The notes beneath the pieces are model-generated. The model made no database searches, was not told where the DNA came from, and saw only the letters and a list, made by a program, of their open reading frames with translations. A DNA stretch of 12,711 nt from Jimgerdemannia flammicorona (Eukaryota; Mucoromycota; Endogonomycetes; Endogonales; Endogonaceae): NCBI GenBank assembly GCA_003990745.1, contig RBNI01005339.1, forward strand, positions 1 to 12,711, read 5' to 3'. Below are positions 1 through 7,512 of this stretch, piece by piece; position 1 is the first letter of the stretch; each line of letters begins with the position of its first letter. A program made the position numbers and the translations under genes.

Positions 1-880
1 AAAAAAAAGCCGACGGTATTGGTTGGGGTGGGGGTTCACACCGCGGAAATTTGATCCAAACAGATTGGATAAGCATAAATGAGGTTATACATTTATGCAT
101 TTCCGTATACGAACTCGGGATATATTGTGAGACTCTATCTTTGGGAGAAGGAATACCAACTCCAGCATATAGTTTGCGTATTATTCGCGCAGAAATATTA
201 CCTTCTGGACGTGGTTCACAAAAAAACGACATTGGCCAAACTCAGATGTAGTATTAATGGCTGATTAGTAATTGTTACATGCTGCACAATTATGGACAAG
301 ACCGCACTCTTTGAAAATGTTTTGGGACATGCTCTCGCTTTAACATTAATATTGGAAAAATATTCCGACAAACACAATTGCCACGCAATCGAACCGCCAA
401 GCCACGATCAGAGAGAAAGGGATTGGCTGTTTGTTCACAACCCTCGGCAGCCGGCATCTAGTCCAAGACCTACTTGTGGTGATCCTGCACTCCGAATCGA
501 TGTTGATGACATGTTATAGTTCGTATATGGCAGAGGCGGGCACCACTTGGAACAGGTATTTTTATTATGGACTTTAAAAAGGGCCTTATTACTTTTTACG
601 ATATAAACACTTTTGGTACGGAGTAAATACATGAGTTGTAATCGGTTCTATTTCCTACCAAATTCATGGTTCACAGAAGGATCATTACGCGGGAATATGC
701 TACAAATGGGAAGGGTATTACGATAAATAATTTTTGGCATACCTTAATATTGGGCTTTTAACATATCAGGTAGAATTATTGTCCCACCCTCTCCCTCCGT
801 GCGCCATGGCTCCGTGTATCCGCTACAAGTCAGGAACCATAACATTAGTTATATCGTCGAAATGACTGAAGAATCCCGTT

Positions 881-906
881 GGCGCCGAAACAATCTATTC
901 GGCGCC
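881..906. repeat. Perfect 9-bp inverted repeat (hairpin)
   Basis: ggcgccgaa at 881-889 is the exact reverse complement of ttcggcgcc at 898-906, with an 8-base spacer. The arms are GC-rich, so the structure would be stable as DNA or RNA. No T-run follows and the flanks give no clue to function. It could be a palindromic protein-binding site or chance. Confidence 0.6.
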
Positions 907-948
907 GCTTCGGCATCTTTGTCAACCAGGATTAGGATACCAAAGATA

Positions 949-965
949 CGTGCTTTTGAAGCACG
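949..965. repeat. Short hairpin, 7-bp stem and 3-base loop
   Basis: cgtgctt (949-955) pairs with aagcacg (959-965) around the loop ttg. It lies 43 bases after the GC-rich hairpin at 881-906. Just upstream, gcatctttg near 913 and caaagatac near 941 are also nearly complementary, so three potential stems cluster within about 90 bases. Function unknown. Confidence 0.5.
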
Positions 966-1440
966 AAGCCCTCCTCACGCGTTGCCGTTGCCAAACGTAT
1001 GATGGTGACACAAGGTGACCCAATGTGCCAGATATCTTGGAATATATATTTTTTTATTCTTATTTATTTACAAGTTGAAATTATCAGACTAGCGACTATT
1101 AATATTATATCATGCAAAGGGAAAATGCAATTTATAACTGAGATTCTATTTTTCATTTTATTTATTCTTTGCGGACCGCTTTGAGGTGCGAACTTAATAG
1201 AGTCTCCTTATGGATTCCGAGGGATGTATGGGAAATGTTGTGCAGAATGTATTGGATGCACCAGAATGGCAATCTAAAGGAAAATGGATTATTTTACAGC
1301 ATGCAGTGGGGACGGCCAGCTTTGGGAATGATATAGAGTATTGTTATCTTTGGGAACATTGATATTATCACTGGGGGCTTTATTACAAATTCTCAATTTT
1401 GAAATTCCTACTCCATCTGATGGTGAGTATTTATTAGTCT

Positions 1441-1955
1441 TTTCAACATATGAAGAGAGTATTTTTTAGTTAAATAATTCTCGGAATATGTATGACTTGA
1501 CATCTAACTAGAGAAATACCACTGAGAAAGAAAGGTAAAGAATTATCTGTTATATATATATTTAATTAATTCAATTCATAAATTGATAGATCATTGAGAT
1601 ATATTTATAAAGATAATATAATCTTAAAAGTAAAAAAAGAAATGTCAATTCTGACAAAAAGGGTAATAGATACTAGATTATTATAAATATTACAAAATAA
1701 TTTAAAAAGGCTATAAAATTTTATCAAATATTTCCTTACTATAATACTTTAGAAGTATTTAATAATTTATTTAATTATGATTATTTTATTAATAATATTA
1801 AATAAATAATCTTTACTGAGAAAGATTCTAATAAGAAGCAGATAAAATAGATTAAAGATATAAAATAAATATTAATATAAAGAGAACTTTAATATTAAAA
1901 ACTATAATAATATCAAATAGATGTAGTTATAAATATAGTTCAAACTATAGTAAAG
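1441..1955. other. Very AT-rich block
   Basis: From about 1480 to 1955 the sequence is nearly all A and T, with runs such as tatatatata and many TpA steps, and it has no open frame of note. It ends exactly where homology to the gag repeat begins (1956), so its right edge is a junction. It may be an AT-rich isochore-like spacer, a heavily mutated (RIP-like) repeat, or inserted organellar-like DNA. Nothing in it allows a choice. Confidence 0.6.
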
Positions 1956-2193
1956 TGTAAGAGGGTTGCTTTTTAGGGTAACCATTACATAGTTCTGGAA
2001 GGGTTTTCTGGAAGTTCTGGATATTCTGGAAGACTATTTTCTTATGGTCAAGATCAATTTCATATGGAGTACATCCTCTATGCTTATTGATTTCAAGATT
2101 GGATTGACATCTCAACCAAAGTCCTTTTCTGGACTAGTTCTGGATGTTCAGGATTTTCTGTATTTCAGGAAGTTCAAGAAACTAAGACCAGCT
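1956..2193 (-). repeat. Direct repeat, left copy (truncated start of gag)
   Basis: This 238-bp segment matches 6835-7072 base for base, with no indels and 12 substitutions, all transitions. On the minus strand it codes for the same N-terminal gag-like stretch (…EINKHRGCTPYEIDLDH…) and breaks off at 1956 against the AT-rich block. It lies downstream, in sense direction, of an LTR-like region, as expected for the 5' part of a second, tandem copy sharing that LTR. An alternative is duplication by recombination. Confidence 0.85.
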
Positions 2194-2436
2194 TAGTTGA
2201 ATTGGCATATCGCTACAGACAATACCCAATTAGGAAATTTCATAACAGGGTTAGGAGTGAGACCTAATAGAGAGTGGACTTACTTAAGAGTGATTTGTGG
2301 GTTATCAAATAGGTTTATTTGCTATTTATGATATTGCTATACTAGGAGTAGTTGTATAAAGGGATATTGTGGAGAAGTGCTCAGAAGTTGTGTTCGGATT
2401 GTTCAGGTCTCAGATTCTGAGGTCTGGGGGAGGGAG

Positions 2437-2444
2437 TATTTATA
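2437..2444 (-). promoter_or_regulatory. TATA box in the LTR-like region
   Basis: TATAAATA in sense orientation, followed directly by a pyrimidine-rich stretch (ctccctccccc). This is the arrangement expected of a Pol II LTR promoter driving the element's RNA toward the gag repeat at 2193. Confidence 0.45.
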
Positions 2445-2493
2445 CTAGTGAGGGACTATCTAGACTATGCTAGATATGGATGTAGCACTAAGT

Positions 2494-2592
2494 GCCTTGC
2501 TGAGTCAGAATGCAGTCACGTAGTACAAGTGTGATCTGACATATCAAGAGATCGTCTGACTGCTGAGTTAGTTCACAGTCATGTCGTACAAG
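2494..2592 (-). repeat. Imperfect internal direct repeat within the LTR
   Basis: Two copies of about 35 bases (2560-2592 and 2494-2529) share a core that reads in sense direction cttgtac-n-ac-r-tgactg, then an actcagca block. They lie just upstream of the TATA box at 2437, where LTR enhancer repeats usually sit. Function is inferred only from position. Confidence 0.45.
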
Positions 2593-2622
2593 GCTAATCT
2601 AACTATACTATGACTGCTAGGC

Positions 2623-2630
2623 TATTTATA
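2623..2630 (-). promoter_or_regulatory. Second TATA-like box in the LTR-like region
   Basis: A second identical TATAAATA on the minus strand, 186 bases upstream of the first. It may be an alternative start site or a coincidence in AT-rich sequence. Confidence 0.25.
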
Positions 2631-2747
2631 GGTTTTAGGCACTGTCTGGATAGTTCTTGATGACATCACCATTGATGACATCATTGCTTGGCAAAGTCTG
2701 AGCAGTTTTCTGACTTCTGATATCATTAGTTTCAAAGGTGTCATCAC

Positions 2748-3537
2748 TTCTATCTCTTGCAAGATTAAGGCTGTCCTTGGTGGCAGTAGTTGTATAAGGA
2801 TAACAGATCTTGGTTCTCTTTTTTTTTTGGTCTGCTGGCATATTTGTGAGGACTGACCATTCTCATCTAGGATAAGGGCTCCCAATGTCATGGCTGGGGG
2901 TTTGAATCTCTCAGAAATAATATTTTCTGTAATCTGAGGCAATTTCTAGTAGTAATATCTGTCACATGGATGACTTGAGATTGGTTTCAACATTGTCGGC
3001 TTTCTTGAGTTCAGATGAAGTGTCCATCACTCTCCAATGGAGGTGATACAGATAGAGTGAACAGAGTTATTCAAATGTGTTTTGCTTCTACTAAGTAATG
3101 AGGTCTTGTATAGTTGTAGTGTATCTTGGTCTTAAGTTGATAAGTGCAGTTCATGAACCTTTTGATAGATGAGATAGGGTTCTTCTTATCTCAATTTAAG
3201 TTTGGTACTTTTGGTTTCCTTTTGTAATAGTACAGTACACCAAACTAGTTATAGCAGTTCAGAGTCAGTTTTATAGTTGTAGTACTTCTTCTAGTATTCT
3301 TGTATCTTGGTGGTGAGTTCTCGTGCTTGCTGGCATATTTTGTGTAACCAGATGATTTCTTGTTTTGTAGTCTCACATGTGGTTTCCAAATTAGTTCTGA
3401 GGATGCCATGCGATTTTGGTGGCTTGGAGGTTGTGCACTTATAACTCTCCCCTTCTTAGCTTTTGATGTCCTTGTCGAGGTCTTCTAATTTGTTCTGGTG
3501 TTGTTGTATCATTTGGATAGTTCTTGTGGCTGTGTTT
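2748..3537 (-). other. Degenerate 3' internal region of the retrotransposon
   Basis: This stretch follows the chromodomain-like fragment in the sense direction. Open pieces exist (for example 2942-2622 and 2841-2635 on the minus strand), and one reads through isolated stops for tens of residues with polar, Lys/Gln/Thr-rich composition. I recognise no domain. It is either a decayed pol tail, an extra 3' frame, or untranslated sequence before the LTR. An A-rich run followed by agaga lies near 2829-2814. Confidence 0.4.
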
Positions 3538-3606
3538 GTTGAGGATTTGTTCAACTTTGTATTCTTTTTGGTCATTAATAATGACAGATACAGGTGGTTC
3601 TGTGAT
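3538..3606 (-). pseudogene. Chromodomain-like fragment at the end of pol
   Basis: The frame reads ITEPPVSVIIND followed by QKEYKVEQIL. A proline-rich approach and a xEYxVExIL strand are how chromodomains begin in the integrase C-terminus of Gypsy chromoviruses, where they steer integration to chromatin. The rest of the domain (aromatic cage, W-K-G-Y motif) is not readable in this frame, so only the first strand remains. The fragment lies directly downstream of the protease linker and in a different frame, implying that reverse transcriptase, RNase H and most of integrase were deleted between them. A chance match over 20 residues is possible. Confidence 0.5.
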
Positions 3607-3611
3607 TTAGT

Positions 3612-4215
3612 TCAGAAATATGTCTCAGGCTTTCTGGAGTAGTGGTCTGACATGGCTGTCAACTTTTGAAAAGTCTTCTTCAGAGTTCTTGGGTTCTCCT
3701 TTGGATGGGCAGATAGAGATGGTGAAGAGAGGGCATTTCTTGGCCAATTTCTTAAGTGTAGCATGTTAATGTGGGTGATCTTTGGTCCAGGATCACTAGA
3801 ATTAAGTGGGTCCTTTTTGCCTTGCAGTTTGAAGTTGTAGCATCCTTTCTTGATGGTCAGAGAATGGTTTACCCAATCGACCATTGGGTTCTCTTATTTT
3901 AACCATAGAGTCTCAAGGATAATTTCATTGTCAGGAAGTGGTACGATTTGGAGGGTAACATGTACTCAGTAGTTGTCAATTTGAAAGGGTAGATTGTGGA
4001 CTTCTTGCTAATAACATATGAGGTTCCATCAGCTGTAGCGACTGCTTGAGTTTGTTGTACCAGAGAGGTGAAGACCTTAAGTCTATTAGCTGTCTCTTCA
4101 CTGATGAAGTTGCCTGAGGCACCACTGTCTATCATAATCTTGACAGGTGCTTGGTTGACAAAAGCCTTAAGTATGAGTAGTTTGTCTGATCCAATGGTGG
4201 TAATTTTGGTTGTAG
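3612..4215 (-). pseudogene. Retropepsin (aspartic protease) domain and linker of Gypsy pol, frameshifted
   Basis: Retropepsin cleaves the Gag-Pol polyprotein and works as a homodimer, each subunit giving one Asp. The active-site strand is clear: PVKIMIDSGASGNFIS (start of the open frame at 4135), with the D-S-G-A triad of Gypsy-type proteases, then ADGTSY (flap side) and, after a frameshift near 3962, VTLQIVPLPDNEIIL and an xLWLK segment just before ENPMVDWVNHSLTI. That last stretch is the usual end of the Gypsy protease region. Upstream in-frame sequence (TIGSDKLLILKAFVNQ) supports a start of the domain near 4200. The tail (3884-3612) stays open but has no reverse transcriptase start. A stop (taa) lies between the xLWLK segment and ENP. 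The frame differs from that of the dUTPase, with the shift near 4293; it is unclear whether this was programmed or is decay. Confidence 0.85.
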
Positions 4216-4398
4216 GACCTTTCCTTCTGTTGGTTCTTCTTTGAGCCAGTTCATTGACACAAGAGAAGCAATCATCAATTATTCAGGAAGAGTACATTCC
4301 AATGCCATGAGGGTATCGGCCACTTGGTACATATCCATCTTCAATTTCTTGTAGAATTATTCTTCTTTGCTCATGGTAGGTTGGACTGGGGCCTTGTT

Positions 4399-4794
4399 TG
4401 ATGAGCCAAATCCTTTGGATCCTCAGATGGTAGGTAGTAGTTCAGGGACTTCCTTGACTGTCAGGGTTGACTCGATTTTTTCAAATAGAATCTGGGCAAT
4501 GCAGAAACCTATAGGGATCTTGAAGGGTGTCCAACTGTGGTTTTGGATGAGGATGATGACTTCACCTGTATAGTCTTCATCAATGACTCCTCCTTCTACT
4601 GATAGTCCTTTTAATGCTAGGCTGCTGCAATAGCATATTCTTCCAACATGTCCTTCAGGGATTTGGATACTGATTCCTGTATAGACCTGTTTGACTTCTT
4701 GGTTGGAAACTGTAGCTTCTTCAGCTGTATACAGGTCATAACTAGCTGCTTTTTGACTTCCTTTGATTGGGGCCTTAGCAGTTTGTCTTAACTT
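4399..4794 (-). pseudogene. dUTPase domain (trimeric type) inside the Gypsy element, mutated
   Basis: Trimeric dUTPases hydrolyse dUTP to dUMP and pyrophosphate; in retroelements they are thought to limit uracil in cDNA. All five family motifs are present in order over about 132 residues, the family's normal length. Motif I is AASYDLYTAEEA (about 4752). Motif II is GRICYCSSLALKG (from 4644). Motif III is GVIDEDYTGEV with the catalytic Asp (codon 4581-4579). Motif IV is GFCIAQILFEKIE (about 4506), and the Gly/Phe-rich motif V is GSKGFGSSN (about 4422-4396). Key positions are damaged: motif I has Ser where Gly is usual, motif II has Cys for the conserved Arg (4629-4627), motif IV has Cys for Arg (4503-4501), and a TGA (4425-4423) stands where motif V normally has Arg. 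A CGN-to-TGN change explains the two Cys codons and the stop. It lies between the zinc knuckle and the protease, in frame with the knuckle. Confidence 0.88.
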
Positions 4795-4884
4795 GACAAA
4801 GTCCAGTGTTCTGGTGGTCAGGTTGTTGAGGTGGTGCAGAGTGGTAACAGTTGCTTGTATTGCTGTTCAGGGTTTTCAGTTAGG

Positions 4885-7012
4885 GCAGGCACTGGCCATA
4901 TATCCTGTCTTTCAACAATAGAAGCATGCTCTGCTTCTTTGAAGTTCATTTCTTTTCGCCTTCGGTAAGTTTCTTGAAGGTACTCGGCTGGGTGGGTTCA
5001 TGATTTCTGAGTGTCCAAGAGGTGGATGTGGAGAGGACTTGGGATGCTTCATGCTTGGGTTCTTCTTTCTTGGTCCAAGTTTTTTCCTTATTGTTGAATT
5101 GTCTTTAGGGCAGAATTGGTCTGGCTGTTAGGATTTACTTGACCATAGTCTTGATTCTTGCCAGGCACCATTGTTGGTGATCACAACCAACTAGGCGGCC
5201 TTGTTCTTGGATTTTTCTAGTAAGCCATTCAGGCAGTGCATCGAATAAATGGTCTGCTCTTGTACCATTTCATGCTTCATCATTGGCAATGTATCCTAGG
5301 CCAACAGTGTTCAGAAGTGACTCGAGTTTTGTACAGAAGGTTTCAAATTCTTCTTTGCCATGTATATCAAATTTGAGGTTGCAGAGTTTTATTCGAGATT
5401 CAGCAATCATGGTTTCACTGTGGTATTGAGCAATCATGAGTTGTTTGAGTCCAGGGGCTGTAGGATGGGCTCCATATCCTGGGGCATTGTTTGCTGCATT
5501 CTGAGCAACTACTGCAGGTCAGGTATCCTATGTGAGGGGTTTTTCAGGAAGGGTTCACCACCATTCTTTGGCAGATCCTCGAAAGAATGTAACAACTCAG
5601 TGGACATAGGCTATAGTGGTAGCAAAGAGTTGTTCCAGAGTGTGGTCTTGATTGTTTGTCAGAATGCAGTCAGCAACTCACTCATTGATCCATTGATTGG
5701 CTTCGAAGTTGGTGTCAACTATACTAATGAAGCTTTGGACTTCTTATGCAGTACCATTGAAGGTAGGTAGGCTCAGATTTTTGGTAGGTCAGGTCTGTTC
5801 GGCTAAGGCAGTAATGGTTGCTGCCATTATAGCTACTTGGGCTGTGAGGTCAAGAATCTGTTGGTTTGCCATATTGTTTACTGGAGGCAGTTGGACTACT
5901 GGTAGTAGTGTTACTAGTACTACTTGAGGTACTGGTGCAGAGTATGATGGGGTTCTTTGGGTCTGTGTAAGTTGCTGGAGTAGTAGTTGTGGGTCTGGAG
6001 TGAGGGTTTGATAGATAACTGTTTGTTGCTGTGTAGGTGTATTTTGTCCTGATAGAGGTACTTCTCCTTTGGTGGTATATCCAGGATCGAATTCACTGAG
6101 ATACTCCTCCTCTTCTTCAGTTTGGTCCCCATGTAATTGGGTTTGCTCAGCATCAAAGTAGATGGAATTGGTTATATATCTGATTTCAGATAGACTTAAT
6201 TCAAAGTCAAGTTTAGATTCGGTATTGGTTTCAGATTCAGATAGGGCTATAGCAGGGCCTGCTTCAGGTTCAGGGTCAGGTAGTTGATGAAGGGTTTCTC
6301 TTGCTTCTTCTTTAAGGATATGGCAGGCCTTACTGTTTTGGAATTAGTAGTATAATGTGGTCTTGGTCCTGGTGTGGTGAAAGTTGGTAGAGTTGAGCCA
6401 CTTGGCTATAGAGGCTTGGGCTTTATGAGGGACTAAGGCTAGAAAGACTGCTGCTGGTTGTCCTAGGTTGCTCAGATTTGTAGAGCTGATAAAACTCTTA
6501 TTGAGAAGAGTAAAGAAAGCTTCAATAAGATCTTCTTCATCTTGACTAGCTGGGTGTAGTGCAAGGAGTTTGGTGAATAGGGTTTCACCTATTTGCTGAT
6601 TTAATCAGAGTACTTCTTTTTTTGAATGAAGTTTGTCCCACTTGTTGCAGGTGTGGAGGTCAAATTGTCCTTGTATGTCAGATTCAATTCTCTCCAGATT
6701 GTCAGATAGTTCAGGATAAATTCCAGTTCAGAGGTTGGGCTTTATACTAACTTGTAGGAATTCTCAGAAGGGTTTGTAGTGGGATAAGGAAGTGTCTTGA
6801 AGTGGATTTGAATTGTAAACTGCTGCTACCAAGTTGTAAGAGGGTTGCTTTTTAGGGTAACCATTATATAGTTCTGGAAGGGTTTTCTGGAAGTTCTGGA
6901 TATTCTGGAAGACCATTTTCTTATGGTCAAGATCAATTTTGTATGGAGTATATCCTCTATGCTTATTGATTTCAAGATCAGGTTGATGTCTCAACCAAAG
7001 TCCTTTTCTGGA
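4885..7012 (-). pseudogene. Gag of the Gypsy element (N-terminal region, capsid-like domain, zinc knuckle), many stops
   Basis: Gag forms the particle that packages element RNA. The frame is readable from about 7012 with an N-terminal segment (LRHQPDLEINKHRGYTP…), a helical region around 6540-6480 (EEDLIEAFFTLLNKSFISS), an acidic and Pro/Gln-rich linker (6250-5900) and a capsid-like region (5780-5550: LPTFNGTA, then FFRGSAKEWW) of the Retrotrans_gag style. This is followed by ADHLFDALPEWL near 5240 and a Lys-rich stretch. The zinc knuckle at 4926-4885 reads C-x2-C-x4-Y-x4-C: the third ligand is Tyr where His is expected, and a TGA follows the second Cys where an aromatic residue is common. 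At least ten in-frame stops occur, several explainable as TGG-to-TGA or CAA/CAG-to-TAA/TAG. Frame changes lie between about 5160 and 4980. No functional product is possible. Confidence 0.8.
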
Positions 7013-7072
7013 CTAGTTCTGGATGTTCAGGATTTTCCATATTTCAGGAAGTTCAAGAAACTAAGACCAGCT
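6835..7072 (-). repeat. Direct repeat, right copy (start of gag in the main element)
   Basis: Partner of 1956-2193: same length, no gaps, 12 transitions. Here the gag frame runs straight through the left edge of the repeat, so the repeat is coding sequence and not an LTR. Its right edge (…gaccagct) is also where the hAT element begins; in the left copy the sequence instead continues as tagttgaattgg, the true upstream sequence of the retrotransposon. Confidence 0.85.
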
Positions 7073-7430
7073 AGTGCTCCGAACAAGTCAATTTGAATCA
7101 AATCCAGATTCAATTCATCATATGACAGTTCGATCTGAATCTCAAATCTGAAGTCATCTGAATCAACTCAGATTAATCCAAATTGCCCTATCTGAATCGC
7201 CCCATCCAAATCACCCATCTGAATCACCCCAATCCAAATCACTCAATCCAAATCACTCAATCCAAATCACTCAATCCAAATCACTCAATTCAAATCACTC
7301 AATCTGAATCCTCCAATTCGAATTCTCCAATTCAAATCCTCCAATTTGAATCCTCCAATCTGAATCCTCATCCAAATCCTTCAACTGAATCCTCCAATCC
7401 AAATCCTCCATATGACTCATATGCCAGATG
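7072..7430. repeat. Subterminal tandem and dispersed repeats of the hAT left end
   Basis: Short AT-rich units built on aatccaaatcactc and tctgaatcctccaat recur about every 14 bases, most regularly between 7200 and 7410; further aatc/gatt motifs are scattered from 7085. Subterminal repeats are typical transposase-binding regions of hAT elements. The open frames across this stretch (7183-7551 plus, 7295-7592 minus) are artefacts of the repeats. Confidence 0.65.
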
Positions 7431-7436
7431 CGTCCA

Positions 7437-7512
7437 CAACACATTACACACACACGCATATACAACATACATACATGCACACATATGTACATGCAAACAT
7501 GTAAACACACAT
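7437..7512. repeat. CA/CATA simple repeat
   Basis: An acaca/catacata-rich microsatellite-like tract lies between the subterminal repeats and the first transposase exon. No function is evident. Confidence 0.6.

Larger units (their letters stand above)
1..1440. other. Unique flanking DNA without a recognisable gene
   Basis: This stretch has balanced composition and normal CpG content: I count about 50 CpG in the first 1000 bases. It differs sharply from the transposons to its right. Short open frames exist on both strands (for example 51-251, 292-519 and a 50-codon frame at 1210-1362), but none resembles a family I know. None shows introns, repeats or a clear domain. It may be intergenic host DNA, a gene edge or promoter region, or a very old repeat. 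No tRNA or rRNA was seen. Confidence 0.5.
2194..2747 (-). repeat. LTR-like region of the Gypsy element (boundaries approximate)
   Basis: On the minus strand this non-coding stretch carries two TATAAATA boxes and a C-rich tract just after one of them, and it lies between the 3' end of one internal region and the gag start of another copy. A purine-rich tract (aagagatagaag in sense, about 2759-2748) directly precedes TGATGACACC, a plausible TG start of the LTR at 2747. The CA end is not certain; one candidate is near 2257. I could not fix a primer-binding site. No second LTR exists in the window to confirm the boundaries, because the upstream end of the right copy is replaced by the hAT element. 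Confidence 0.55.
1956..7072 (-). mobile_element. Degenerate Ty3/Gypsy-type LTR retrotransposon, dUTPase-bearing, lacking RT and integrase core
   Basis: Read on the minus strand, the order is gag (from about 7012), CCHC zinc knuckle (4926-4885), dUTPase (4794-4399), retropepsin (about 4215-3885), a short linker, a chromodomain-like fragment (3606-3538), about 0.8 kb of degenerate sequence and an LTR-like region (about 2747-2194). Gag start sequence then appears again (2193-1956). No reverse transcriptase (YxDD-type), RNase H or integrase HHCC/DDE segment is visible, although about 3 kb of pol would normally lie between protease and chromodomain. Stops and frameshifts occur throughout. CpG is strongly depleted (about 27 counted in 5.1 kb). 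The element is dead and could only ever have moved in trans in this form. Family assignment rests on the gag/protease style and the chromodomain-like tail. Confidence 0.8.

Noticed and set aside
1210..1362. 50-codon open frame beginning MDSEGCMGNV
   Set aside because: It reads plausibly, but it is short, has no homologue I know and no supporting context, so it is not called as a gene.
1956..2193. Treating the 238-bp direct repeats as the LTRs
   Set aside because: The right copy is in the middle of an open gag frame and carries no promoter signals, while TATA boxes and the polypurine-like tract point to 2194-2747 as the LTR. Kept as an alternative to be tested.
2194..2230. Primer-binding site (tgtagcgatatgcc or tgggtattgtc in sense)
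   Set aside because: Neither starts clearly with TGG right after a CA-ending LTR, and I could not match a tRNA 3' end, so no call was made.
4367..4573. Plus-strand 68-codon open frame
   Set aside because: It is the antisense shadow of the dUTPase domain on the minus strand.
5360..5927. Two plus-strand open frames of 136 and 76 codons
   Set aside because: They lie antisense to the gag capsid-like region, which reads as Gag on the minus strand through scattered stops.
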